Below, piece after piece: positions 49,587 through 58,664 of a DNA stretch of 64,000 bases (positions are counted from its first letter, which is position 1; each line of letters opens with the position of its first letter). The stretch is from CALCNS01 sp964425745 (GTDB lineage: Bacteria; Bacillota; JAAYKD01): positions 1 to 64,000 of the forward strand of contig CAYRNW010000002.1 of the NCBI GenBank assembly GCA_964425745.1, in the 5' to 3' direction. Under the pieces are notes generated by a model, which was given only the letters and a program-made list of their open reading frames with translations, searched no databases and had not been told where the DNA came from. Position numbers and translations under genes: made by a program.

Positions 49587-51632
49587 TTATTTGGCGATTG
49601 GTGTGACATCGATATGCTCGTTGAACCAATTGACGATGTGATTCAAACGATCCATACGCAAGGTCGGCTTACCATTGCGAGACAAGTCATGGGTGGCACC
49701 ATCGAAACGGCAGAAACGAACTTCACGGCCCAATTTCTTGAGTTGAATGAAGATTTGCTCGGCTTGTTCCATGGGGCAACGATAATCTTGCTCACTGTGG
49801 ATGATCAACAACGGAGTCTTGATGTTTTCCACATATTTCAAGGGGCTGAAGTCCCAAAGGGCTTCCACACCACCGAACGGCGAAACATTGAGTTCGTTTT
49901 CGGTAAAGGTGTAGCCAATGTCGGAGCAACCAAAGAAGCTCATCCAGTTGGTAATGGAACGTTGAGTTGCAGCCACTTTGAAGCGATTGGTTTGACCCAC
50001 AATCCAGTTGGTCATGAATCCACCATACGATCCACCGGTCACTGCCAGGCGGTCAGCATCGATCCAATCCCATTTCGCTAAAGCCACATCGACACCGGTC
50101 ATGATATCGGTATAATCTTTGCGACCGTAGTTACCAATACAGGCATGAACGAATTCTTGGCTGTAGCCATGGGAACCGCGGGGATTCACATAAAGCACAG
50201 CATACCCTTGCGCAGCTAAAACTTGGAATTCATGGAAGAATCCGTAGCCATACATGGTATGAGGACCGCCGTGAATTTCTAATACCAAGGGATACTTTTG
50301 GCCTTCTTTCCAGCCGGCGGGTTTCATCAACCAGCCTTGGACATCCCAACCGTCTTCGGCTTTGTACCAGAATTCTTCCGGTACCACGATTTCGATTTCG
50401 TCGGTAATGTGTTGGTTCATCTGGGTCAATTGAATTTCTTCCTTGGTTTCCACATTGAATACAGAAATTTCGGTAATATTGGGGGTGTCGCCCCAACCCA
50501 AAGCAATCATGGTACGATCTTCACTGAAGTCATAGGCAAAGATTTGACGTTTGCCTTCGGTGACTTGTGTGATTTTCTGAGTATCCAAATCTAAATAATA
50601 GATATGGGTAGCTCCATGATAATGAGCTTGGAAATAAATGCCCATTTTGCCTTTGGCAAAGACAAAACCATTGCCGCTGTTGCCTAACCGCATATCGCTG
50701 GCACCGGTATCGCCAATGGGAACATCAAAGCCCTCGGGAAGAATGTTAACGGCTGCTTTGCTGCCATCAATGGGAGCATGATAAATCTTTGCATGGGTTG
50801 CCCCGGCAAATTTACGATCACTGCCACCAAAGATCAGATGTGTACCGCATGGTCCAAATACAGGGCCCATGAAGGAGCCTTCGCCATGGGTAATGGCTAC
50901 CGGTTCGCCGCCTTCAATAGAGGTCACATAAACATCGTTCTTCCAGCCGTCCATATCGGGGTCTTCAGAGCGATTGCTGGTAAAAGCGATTTTCGTGCTG
51001 TCCGGAGACCATGCCATGCCGCCATTGTTGAAGTTGCCTTCGGTAACACGTTTGGGGGTGCCACCACAAACATCAATCACCCAGATATGAGCATATTTGT
51101 CATTATCTAAGAATCCCATACCATTCATTTTATAACGCATACGCTCAATAACTCTGGCTTTATCTTTGTATTGCGCTGCTAAGGCTTCTTTGTCTTTTTT
51201 GGGTAATGGGGTGCACATCACATCGTCGGTGTCCTTGACATCCATTCTGGCTACGAAAGCAATTTTTTTGCCATCGGGAGACCAAACCGGATTATTTGCA
51301 CCGTAACGCATGGTGGTGAGTTGTTGAGCTTCGCCGCCGCCATTTTTCAAAACCCAGATTTGGGGTTCGCCGGAACGATTGGAAACAAAAGCTACACTTT
51401 CGCCACAAGGAGACCAACGAGGGAAGGAATCGTTTTTGCCATTGGTGAACGGAGCCGGTTTGCCTTTACCACAGGTTGGAACTTGCCACAATTTGGATTC
51501 ATAGGCTTTGGTTTCCGGGTCAATGGAAGTGCCGACATAGATGATTTTCTTGCCGTCGGGTGAAATTTGAGGATCTCCAGCCCATTTGATGTTCAGAAGA
51601 TCTTCAACTTTCATTACGCGTTTTTCTGCCAT
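49587..51632 (-). CDS. S9 family peptidase (acylaminoacyl-peptidase/DPP-like), copy 2
   Basis: A 681-aa serine peptidase with an N-terminal propeller (I-S-P-D-G-K-K-I-I-Y near residue 23, W-S-P-D-G-K-K and W-S-P-D-S-T-K repeats) and a C-terminal hydrolase domain. The nucleophile is in G-G-S-Y-G-G-F near residue 535, the acid in S-E-Q-D-Y-R-C-P and the histidine in A-T-H-D-L. AGGAGG is ten bases before the ATG. It shares architecture with the S9 peptidase at 19564-21549 but is clearly diverged, so the two probably have different substrate ranges. Confidence 0.93.
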   Translation of the reverse strand: MAEKRVMKVEDLLNIKWAGDPQISPDGKKIIYVGTSIDPETKAYESKLWQVPTCGKGKPAPFTNGKNDSFPRWSPCGESVAFVSNRSGEPQIWVLKNGGGEAQQLTTMRYGANNPVWSPDGKKIAFVARMDVKDTDDVMCTPLPKKDKEALAAQYKDKARVIERMRYKMNGMGFLDNDKYAHIWVIDVCGGTPKRVTEGNFNNGGMAWSPDSTKIAFTSNRSEDPDMDGWKNDVYVTSIEGGEPVAITHGEGSFMGPVFGPCGTHLIFGGSDRKFAGATHAKIYHAPIDGSKAAVNILPEGFDVPIGDTGASDMRLGNSGNGFVFAKGKMGIYFQAHYHGATHIYYLDLDTQKITQVTEGKRQIFAYDFSEDRTMIALGWGDTPNITEISVFNVETKEEIQLTQMNQHITDEIEIVVPEEFWYKAEDGWDVQGWLMKPAGWKEGQKYPLVLEIHGGPHTMYGYGFFHEFQVLAAQGYAVLYVNPRGSHGYSQEFVHACIGNYGRKDYTDIMTGVDVALAKWDWIDADRLAVTGGSYGGFMTNWIVGQTNRFKVAATQRSITNWMSFFGCSDIGYTFTENELNVSPFGGVEALWDFSPLKYVENIKTPLLIIHSEQDYRCPMEQAEQIFIQLKKLGREVRFCRFDGATHDLSRNGKPTLRMDRLNHIVNWFNEHIDVTPIAK

Positions 51633-51750
51633 ACTTCTAGTACCTCCTACTAATTATTTTGATGTAAGCATCTCTTTCTTTAGTTCCCGTTTTAAAAGCC
51701 GATTTCCTTCTCCTCTTCTCGAATTTGTTTTTGCAAGCGAAGCATTCTCT

Positions 51751-51783
51751 AAAAAAGATCCCCTCCGATTTGGAAGGGATCTT
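51751..51783 (-). terminator. Terminator of the walR-pepV operon
   Basis: On the minus strand AAGATCCCTTCC and GGAGGGGATCTT arms (one wobble) are followed by six T, 25 bp after the pepV stop. Confidence 0.88.
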
Positions 51784-51808
51784 AGAAACGATGATGTTGT
51801 GTATCCGT

Positions 51809-53203
51809 TTAGTGTGTAATCAAACGAATCAGTGCATGTGTAATGATTTCGGTGGCTTTGAGCATTTTCTCAACTTCTAACCGTTCATCGACATTATGGA
51901 TGTTGTTCTCATCACCGACGAATTCCGCTCCGAAAGCAACGCAGTTGTCGAAGTTCTTGGCATATGTGCCGCCACCCATGGTAGCAGGTTGGTTCACCGT
52001 ATCACCGGTAATGTCAACATAAACGTCACTCAAGATTTTAACCAGAGGGCTGTCTGGAGCGACAAACAAGGGTTTACCACTGCGCGCACCTTTGATTTCT
52101 AAACCGCAGGCAGCAAAACTATGAGCAATGGTCTCCGCATGTGGAGTAAAATCCTGGATTGTGACCGGATACCGAATATCAATCGTCGCAGTGATGGTAT
52201 CGGCCTCGGTACTGATCATCCCAATGTTAAAGGTCAGACGTCCATATTCATCGGAAACATCAACCCCACAGTTTTCGCCGTTGTAAGCCATACCAACGCA
52301 TTGATTATACCCGCTAACAAAGGGAACTTCTTCTAAGACGGTGCCCAAAAAGGCCATCATATGAGAAATGGAGTTGATGCCCAATTCCGGACGGGAAGCA
52401 TGAGCGGCGACCCCTTCTAAACGCAAATGTAGTTCGGCTCCCTTTTCTTCCGCTTTCCCATGCAGATCATGTGCGGCAAGATACGCCAGGAATGCTTCTT
52501 TCACGTTGTTCGCCTCAGCACCGGCTTCTAATACCACCATGCAGGCAGGGCAGACCACGTTCGGAGCATTTCCGCCTTTGGCCGAGATGAGTTTTACGGT
52601 GCCTTTACCCTGTTTGGAAGCAGAGAACGTGGCACGGTAACTGCCTTTTTCACCGAAAGTGACCGGGAAAGAAGCATCAGGAGAGAACGCATAGTCAAAG
52701 CCGCCTTCTTTTTCGCGGTAATACTTGACACATTGCATGCCGGACTCTTCATTTGCACCCATGATAATACGAACTTCTTTGGTCAAGGGAATACCCAACT
52801 CTTGAACGATTTTCAAGGCATATAAACTCATGACACAGGGACCTTTGTTATCGGAAACACCACGGCCGTAGATAAATTTTTCATCTCGGTCACCACCCAA
52901 GGGGTTTTTGCTCCAACCTTCACCCAAGGGGACGATATCTACATGACCTAAGACCCCGATTCGTTCTTTGCCTTCACCGGAATGGGTGTAGACCACGTAG
53001 TTGTCGAGATTGGTCGTCTTAAACCCCAACCGTTTAGCAACGGCTTCGGCTTTGACTAAAGCTTCGGCCGGACCCTCGCCAAAAGGCTTTCCCTCTTGGG
53101 CTTCGGTCTTGACACTGTCGACACTCACCAATTCAAAGATATCTCGAATGATATCTTCTTGGTACGCTCTCACTTTCTCTTGAACCTGTTGTTTGATTTC
53201 CAT
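51809..53203 (-). CDS. pepV: M20 family dipeptidase, PepV type
   Basis: A 464-aa di-zinc dipeptidase. G-H-V-D-I-V-P near residue 83, G-R-G-V-S-D-N-K-G-P near 115 and G-A-N-E-E-S-G near 150 supply the metal ligands and catalytic Glu. The mid-chain lid domain and H-A-S-R-P-E-L-G-I-N are typical of PepV, which cleaves unbranched dipeptides such as carnosine-like and hydrophobic pairs. GGAGG precedes the ATG. It is the last gene of the wal operon, 17 bp after rlmH. Confidence 0.93.
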   Translation of the reverse strand: MEIKQQVQEKVRAYQEDIIRDIFELVSVDSVKTEAQEGKPFGEGPAEALVKAEAVAKRLGFKTTNLDNYVVYTHSGEGKERIGVLGHVDIVPLGEGWSKNPLGGDRDEKFIYGRGVSDNKGPCVMSLYALKIVQELGIPLTKEVRIIMGANEESGMQCVKYYREKEGGFDYAFSPDASFPVTFGEKGSYRATFSASKQGKGTVKLISAKGGNAPNVVCPACMVVLEAGAEANNVKEAFLAYLAAHDLHGKAEEKGAELHLRLEGVAAHASRPELGINSISHMMAFLGTVLEEVPFVSGYNQCVGMAYNGENCGVDVSDEYGRLTFNIGMISTEADTITATIDIRYPVTIQDFTPHAETIAHSFAACGLEIKGARSGKPLFVAPDSPLVKILSDVYVDITGDTVNQPATMGGGTYAKNFDNCVAFGAEFVGDENNIHNVDERLEVEKMLKATEIITHALIRLITH

Positions 53204-53220
53204 AAGAACACCTCCATTTA

Positions 53221-53703
53221 TTATTTGTGATATGGTAACCTATTTTGAATACTAAACGCTCGGTATAATTGCTCGCAGAGAATCAACCTACACAACTGAT
53301 GGGGAAAGGTCAGCTGAGATAAACACCACCGCCCCTGAACCTGCACCAATATCTTATCACTTAACCCCAGGGAACCTCCAATCAGGAAGTTGACCGTGGA
53401 ATAGCCATCTACCCCTAAGCGCTGCAAGGTCTCTGCCAATTGCGGAGAAGTATAGGATTTTCCCTCCAAATGCAAGGCGATGCTGTAGTCGCTTTTGCCA
53501 AGATGTTGCAACAGACGTTCACCTTCGCGGTCCTTCACCATCTCTTCTTCTTTTTTAGATAAACTTTCCGGGGCTTTTTCTTCATTGCATTCAATGATTT
53601 GGACTTTTGCCATGGGTTGAATGCGTTTTATATATTCATCGATTCCTTTTTTTAACCAGGAATCTTTTACTTTCCCAACAGCAATGATTCGAATGGTTTG
53701 CAT
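53221..53703 (-). CDS. rlmH: 23S rRNA (pseudouridine1915-N3)-methyltransferase
   Basis: A 160-aa SPOUT-fold methyltransferase acting on 23S rRNA helix 69. The N-terminal I-I-A-V-G-K-V-K and the knot residues F-L-I-G-G-S-L-G-L, followed by Q-L-T-F-P-H-Q-L-C-R-L-I-L-C-E-Q-L-Y-R-A, are the family signature. GGAG precedes the ATG. Its place after walJ is a common Firmicutes arrangement. Confidence 0.96.
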   Translation of the reverse strand: MQTIRIIAVGKVKDSWLKKGIDEYIKRIQPMAKVQIIECNEEKAPESLSKKEEEMVKDREGERLLQHLGKSDYSIALHLEGKSYTSPQLAETLQRLGVDGYSTVNFLIGGSLGLSDKILVQVQGRWCLSQLTFPHQLCRLILCEQLYRAFSIQNRLPYHK

Positions 53704-53725
53704 GTTTTTCTCCGTTTTTGGTCAT

Positions 53726-54487
53726 TTAGGGGGCAGCCGCCATGATTTGGAGTCGATTCATATCGATCCCATTTTTACTCAGACAGTTGCAAACGGTCTC
53801 CAAGGCGATGGTTGGTGTGTTGTTGGTCTTACTCAAATGTGCCAAATACAGTTGTTTGGTTTTGGGGGTCAAATATTCAGCGAGCAGAGAACCGGCTTGA
53901 ACATTGGATAAATGGCCTTGATTGCTTGCCACACGCTGCTTTAAATACCATGGATACGGTCCGTGTTGCAACATCTGCACATCGTGGTTTGATTCCAAGA
54001 CCACATAATCGGCCATGGCAATGGCTTGAGGTAACCAAGGGGCCGGAACTCCCATATCGGTCGCATATAATAAACATTCCCCCTGTTTACTATGGATCAA
54101 ATAGCCCACCGGAGAGACTCCGTCGTGTGATACCGGCAGAGACTGAATGGCTAAATCTCCAATCGTCATCATCTCTCCAATATCTAAATTCTGGAACGGG
54201 TAGGCCCCGGCCAAGGGAATTTGACGGTGGATTGCTGACCAGGTCTCGCGATTGCTGATCATGGTCAATGTTTTGGGAAAGGTGACCGTAGAAAGCGCTC
54301 GCACGTGGTCGGAATGTTCATGGGTAAAAAAGCACGCTTGCAGGTCCGCCAAGCAGACGCCATGAGGACGCATACGTTGATTTAATAAGCGCGGACCGAT
54401 GCCGGCATCGATAAGGATGGCGGTGTGGTTTTCCCGTACCAAACAAGCATTTCCGGTGCTTCCGGATGCCAAAGGGAAGATTTCCAT
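53726..54487 (-). CDS. walJ: MBL-fold metallohydrolase WalJ (YycJ)
   Basis: A 253-aa metallo-beta-lactamase-fold protein. The metal motif T-H-E-H-S-D-H is near residue 57, with S-H-D near 120 and A-T-D-M-G near 143; S-G-S-T-G-N-A at the N-terminus is typical of YycJ. It is a conserved partner of WalRK loci and has been linked to coordination of wall synthesis and DNA replication; its substrate is unknown. AAGGAAGG precedes the ATG. Confidence 0.92.
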   Translation of the reverse strand: MEIFPLASGSTGNACLVRENHTAILIDAGIGPRLLNQRMRPHGVCLADLQACFFTHEHSDHVRALSTVTFPKTLTMISNRETWSAIHRQIPLAGAYPFQNLDIGEMMTIGDLAIQSLPVSHDGVSPVGYLIHSKQGECLLYATDMGVPAPWLPQAIAMADYVVLESNHDVQMLQHGPYPWYLKQRVASNQGHLSNVQAGSLLAEYLTPKTKQLYLAHLSKTNNTPTIALETVCNCLSKNGIDMNRLQIMAAAP

Positions 54488-54525
54488 GGTTCGCCTTCCT
54501 TTCACTACGGATTGATTGAATCGAC

Positions 54526-54996
54526 CTAAACTAAACTGATTCCCCAACTCAAAGCGGCTATTATAAATCCCGCTACCAAATTACCTGCAAAAATTGCAAT
54601 GACTGAAGGCCAAAATTTCATTTTCAAAATTGCCGACAATCCTGAACCTGTCCAAACACCGGTGCCGGGTAGGGGAATCGCCACAAACAAAAATAATCCA
54701 AAGATTCCTAATCGGTCAATTTGGCGACGATGCTTCAGCAATTTTCGCTCCAGCCACCCTGCAATGGGCATTAGAGTGGGGGTATGACTCAAATAATGTA
54801 AAACTGGACGCAGAATCAACAAAATGGGAATTGCAGGTAAGCACGAACCAAAATAGGAAAGCCAAAAGGAAACCGGAAGAGACAATCCGCGAGCCATACC
54901 AATGGGTATTGCACCTTTGAGTTCAATCAGAGGCAGTGCCGCAATCAGGACAACGGTTAACTCGTCGATGAGGGTTTTCCAGAGTGATCCTGTCAT
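54526..54996 (-). CDS. COG2426/small multidrug export family membrane protein
   Basis: A 156-aa integral membrane protein with three to four hydrophobic helices. I-E-L-K-G-A-I-P-I-G near residue 27 and the later V-A-I-P-L-P-G-T-G-V-W-T-G-S motif near 108 mark the PF06695 (COG2426) family. Its function is not established despite the export label. AAGGTAGGGG precedes the ATG at 54996; longer in-frame starts run into murA. It is inserted between murA and walJ. Confidence 0.82.
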   Translation of the reverse strand: MTGSLWKTLIDELTVVLIAALPLIELKGAIPIGMARGLSLPVSFWLSYFGSCLPAIPILLILRPVLHYLSHTPTLMPIAGWLERKLLKHRRQIDRLGIFGLFLFVAIPLPGTGVWTGSGLSAILKMKFWPSVIAIFAGNLVAGFIIAALSWGISLV

Positions 54997-55027
54997 GAGA
55001 CCCCTACCTTTCTCTTCGATATTGAGC

Positions 55028-56284
55028 TCAAACGGTCTCGCGCCGAATCTTCGCTCCCAAGCTATGCAGCCGCTCAACAATTCGGTCGTAGCCACGGTCA
55101 ATATGCTCAACACCCGAGACATAGGTGGTTCCATGTGCTGCTAATCCCGCAATCACCAAGCACGCTCCGGCACGCAAATTAGTGGCATGAACAGGAGCTC
55201 CCTTATACTTCTGAACCCCTTGAACCATGGCAGTTTGACCGTCGACTTTGATGTTTGCTCCCATAGAATTCAGCTCTTCGGCATGACCAAAACGGGCTTC
55301 GAAAATCGTCTCATTAAAAATACTGGTCCCTTCTGCCAACCCCATAAAAGCCATAGCCGGAGCCTGAAGATCCGTTGGAAACCCCGGGTGAGGTAGCGTC
55401 TTAATATTGACGGCTTTGCCTCTGTCCTTGCCAATGACTCGAACGGTATCTAACGTGGAACGAACTTCCAACCCCGTTTCACGCAATTTTGCGATTACTG
55501 CATCCAAATGCTCCGGTATGACATTTGATAACGTTACATCACCACCACTGGCTGCTGCAGCAAACAAGAAGGTTCCCGCCTCAATGCGGTCGGGGATACA
55601 ACTGTAGACACATCCACCAAATCGTTGGACTCCGGTCACACGAATGGTTTCGGTACCGGCGCCACGAACACTGCCGCCCATGGCATTGATAAAGTTCGCA
55701 ACATCAATCACTTCCGGTTCCAAGGCAGCATTTTCCATAATCGTGACGCCATCGGCCATGGATGCAGCCAACATCACGTTAATCGTTGCACCTACGGTCG
55801 ACATATCAAAGAAGACATGTCCTCCTTTTAGATGCTCAGTATGTAATTTAATCTGCCCGTCTTCCATAAAATACTTCGCATTCATAGCCTGAAACCCTTT
55901 GAGATGCTGGTCAATCGGGCGTGCTCCGATTTGGCACCCGCCCGGCAAGGCAACATTGACTTTACCCTTTTTGGCTAACAAAGATCCCAAGAAATAATAA
56001 GAAGCGCGCAGCTTTACAGCCACCTCAGAAGGGGTCTGATGAGAAAGGTGCTCCCCTTTGGCAATATGCCATTCATAGGCTCCCCGGCGAGTAACCTTCA
56101 TGCCGATTGCTTGCAAAATTTCGATCATGACAAACACATCGGCAATTTCAGGTAAATTATCGAGGATGACTTCCTCGTCGGTCAAAGCAGCTGCTGCTAA
56201 AAGGGCAACGGCTGAGTTTTTTGCTCCGTTCACTCGTAAGCAACCTCGAAGGGGGATTCCGCCTTCTATTACAATTCTTTCCAT
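55028..56284 (-). CDS. murA: UDP-N-acetylglucosamine 1-carboxyvinyltransferase
   Basis: A 418-aa enzyme catalysing the first committed peptidoglycan step, transfer of enolpyruvate to UDP-GlcNAc. N-G-A-K-N is near residue 20 and the catalytic loop P-G-G-C-Q-I-G-A-R-P has Cys117, the residue attacked by fosfomycin. Length and the C-terminal D-R-G-Y-D-R-I segment are normal. The ATG at 56284 is the usual MurA start; a GTG four codons upstream is possible because the AGGAAG site is far from the ATG. Its insertion in the wal operon links wall precursor supply to WalRK. Confidence 0.95.
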   Translation of the reverse strand: MERIVIEGGIPLRGCLRVNGAKNSAVALLAAAALTDEEVILDNLPEIADVFVMIEILQAIGMKVTRRGAYEWHIAKGEHLSHQTPSEVAVKLRASYYFLGSLLAKKGKVNVALPGGCQIGARPIDQHLKGFQAMNAKYFMEDGQIKLHTEHLKGGHVFFDMSTVGATINVMLAASMADGVTIMENAALEPEVIDVANFINAMGGSVRGAGTETIRVTGVQRFGGCVYSCIPDRIEAGTFLFAAAASGGDVTLSNVIPEHLDAVIAKLRETGLEVRSTLDTVRVIGKDRGKAVNIKTLPHPGFPTDLQAPAMAFMGLAEGTSIFNETIFEARFGHAEELNSMGANIKVDGQTAMVQGVQKYKGAPVHATNLRAGACLVIAGLAAHGTTYVSGVEHIDRGYDRIVERLHSLGAKIRRETV

Positions 56285-56327
56285 GAAAGAATTCACTTCC
56301 TATCTTATTAAAAATTCTTGGGTTGAA

Positions 56328-57242
56328 TTAACCGTGAAATAATCGCTTTGCTGTCAACGCATCATAATAAACTGCATGATTATCTTGGAATAAAACGCGC
56401 CATACCGGTTTCGCTTCAGCAGTTTGATCTGCATCAAAAAAACTGAAATAGCCAAATTGAATCTCTTTAATCACCAGCCAATTTTCACCTTGTGCCAATT
56501 TTCGATCTCGCAACGCCAAAATATAATCATCTTCCACTAGTCGAAGCAGAATATTTGATGCCGGCGTGCACCACTCTTCACTGCCGGTTTCACCAACGAT
56601 TCGCAGCGGATTAAGCGTGCAACGCTGGACCTTGTCTCCGACCACAGTGACTTCAATCGTTAAATCAAAGACTGGAGAATTATCAAAACTCCGACACCAA
56701 ATCACCGTCTGGCTGGGAGCTAAAACACCTTGATTCCATTGACTTTGCAGCTGGTAACCAAAAGTGCTCACTTCTAAACGTTCTCGCAAAAATTGCTCCG
56801 CTGCGGAACGAGCAAAATCATAGGAGATCAAAGGGGACTCCTCATCTAGTAGTACCGCCTCATTCGTATAGGTCGCTAATCCACTTGTGCTCAACACCAT
56901 CTCTTCGGTTTCGCCACGAACGATATAGAATCGATTTCCATAAGAATCGATCTGTTCGATAACTTCAGGGCTTTGATCAGCAAATACACGATTCACAAAA
57001 TCTGCCATTTGGGTGTCTGCTTTCAGCTGAAGCGGAGCAACTTTGGGAATTTTGCGAGGGATCGACTGCAAAAGAGTGATCTTCTCTTGGAGCAAGCGAT
57101 CTCTGACCGCTGCAATCGCTTCATCTCCACCAACGCTCGCTTCCATAATATGCAGAGGACGCCAAAAATTATAATAGCCTAACACCGCATTGAGCAGTAA
57201 AAAAATGACGATCAATACGGTTTGCGCTCTGGACCAATTCAT
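56328..57242 (-). CDS. walI: WalI (YycI) regulatory protein
   Basis: A 304-aa membrane-anchored extracytoplasmic protein with one N-terminal helix (residues about 8-26, V-L-I-V-I-F-L-L-L-N-A-V-L-G) followed by a soluble domain. In Bacillus, WalI and WalH form a membrane complex with the kinase WalK and restrain it. The N-W-S-R-A-Q-T start and Y-Y-N-F-W-R-P after the helix fit the family. AAGGAGG precedes the ATG. It lies 30 bp after walH. Confidence 0.85.
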   Translation of the reverse strand: MNWSRAQTVLIVIFLLLNAVLGYYNFWRPLHIMEASVGGDEAIAAVRDRLLQEKITLLQSIPRKIPKVAPLQLKADTQMADFVNRVFADQSPEVIEQIDSYGNRFYIVRGETEEMVLSTSGLATYTNEAVLLDEESPLISYDFARSAAEQFLRERLEVSTFGYQLQSQWNQGVLAPSQTVIWCRSFDNSPVFDLTIEVTVVGDKVQRCTLNPLRIVGETGSEEWCTPASNILLRLVEDDYILALRDRKLAQGENWLVIKEIQFGYFSFFDADQTAEAKPVWRVLFQDNHAVYYDALTAKRLFHG

Positions 57243-57272
57243 GGCATCCCCTCCTTCATAAAGTGGTTGAGA

Positions 57273-58664
57273 TCATCGGTCTTTTAGTGCTGCTTGTAGG
57301 CCTAGATAATCTCCGTTCGCCATATTATAGAATAATTTACAGCCGTTGTAAAATTCAATGATCCACACGGCTTCTGCTTGGCTTTGCTCTTCATTCAGCA
57401 AAAAGCCCTCGTAAATATCTCGTAATGGCATTTGTTCAGGAAGCTGTTCTGGGAAAAGGGTATCCCATTGACTCCAGACCCTCCATAGTACGTAACTGAC
57501 ACTCAAGGATAAGAATTGTTTTTGAGTTGAGCCCAAGACCGGCTCTGTAATGGATATCGCGCTGACGGTTTCTCCTTTGCTTTCAACTCGTAAACTTCCG
57601 CTGACCAGCTCATTCCCATTCAGAATATAGATGGGTCTGCCGTTATTGACTAACGTATAAAAGGAGACACTACGTTCTTCCCTGATATCTACCCCATCAA
57701 ACAAATATTCCGATACTTGAGGCCATATTTGCATCTCGTTGAGCTCTTGGGTCATCGCTTGCAGAGGAACGTGTGCTTCGGTTGATCCTTCCACACTTTG
57801 CTTTAACTCAAGTAAGGGGAATGCCTTTTGATTTTCTAACAAAAGCATGGTTCTCACGCCATCGTAATAGATGATTGCGCCATTCAAATCCGTAAAGCTA
57901 CGCACCATTGCAGTATCATCAAAAAAGCGCCCGGCTAAAACATCTAATTCTAAGGGGATTGGGTTGCCACGATCTCTCGCCGCAACATAAGGGTTTTGAC
58001 GATAGGTATAAATTGGATTGGTCGAAACAAAGTCATACGGGGTCAAGTCGACTGTTTTTAAAGCATAATAGACGCTGTTTTGCGTAACTTCCAAAAGATT
58101 GTAAATCACATCGGCCTGGCTGGTAACCGGCAAACGGTAGAGCGTTTGATCTTCTCCGCTCTCTAACACCAGATAATCATCTCTTGAGCCACTGATATAC
58201 AGCCGATTCACAATCGGTAAATCGGGAAGATCGGCGTTGAGCAATTCAATTTGTAGGGCCTCACAGAAATGTTCTAACGAAATCGGTGCTGGCAGAATTA
58301 GGTCAAGCCCTACTTTATCGGCAGAATACTCCTCCAAATTTACAACTTCTAAATCGTTCGGGTCCAGTGTAGTCATAGTCTTGAGGCTTCCTTTTAAGAC
58401 GGTGCTCCACAGCGTCTGATAATATGCCGAGCTCGCTCGCAGTAATGCGAACTCCCCGTTGGGTAAATGCGCAATCATTCGAGGAGGCGCGATTAACCGG
58501 CTGGGGTCTTGGCTGATACTGGCTTGAGAAGCCGGCTCAACAGGCGCTTGAACCTTCAAATAAGTCTCTTGGCCACGATTCATCAACAAGATGAACTGCC
58601 ACAGACTAATCACTACGAGCAGAATCAGAACCGGGGTTTGCAAACGGATCAATTGGCGTTTCAT
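57273..58664 (-). CDS. walH: WalH (YycH) regulatory protein
   Basis: A 463-aa protein with a single N-terminal helix (about residues 10-28) and a large extracytoplasmic domain. It is the expected WalK-modulating partner of WalI. The assignment rests on position, topology and length as well as sequence impression, since the family is poorly conserved. The ATG overlaps the walK stop as ATGA, and GGAG is about eight bases upstream. Confidence 0.83.
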   Translation of the reverse strand: MKRQLIRLQTPVLILLVVISLWQFILLMNRGQETYLKVQAPVEPASQASISQDPSRLIAPPRMIAHLPNGEFALLRASSAYYQTLWSTVLKGSLKTMTTLDPNDLEVVNLEEYSADKVGLDLILPAPISLEHFCEALQIELLNADLPDLPIVNRLYISGSRDDYLVLESGEDQTLYRLPVTSQADVIYNLLEVTQNSVYYALKTVDLTPYDFVSTNPIYTYRQNPYVAARDRGNPIPLELDVLAGRFFDDTAMVRSFTDLNGAIIYYDGVRTMLLLENQKAFPLLELKQSVEGSTEAHVPLQAMTQELNEMQIWPQVSEYLFDGVDIREERSVSFYTLVNNGRPIYILNGNELVSGSLRVESKGETVSAISITEPVLGSTQKQFLSLSVSYVLWRVWSQWDTLFPEQLPEQMPLRDIYEGFLLNEEQSQAEAVWIIEFYNGCKLFYNMANGDYLGLQAALKDR

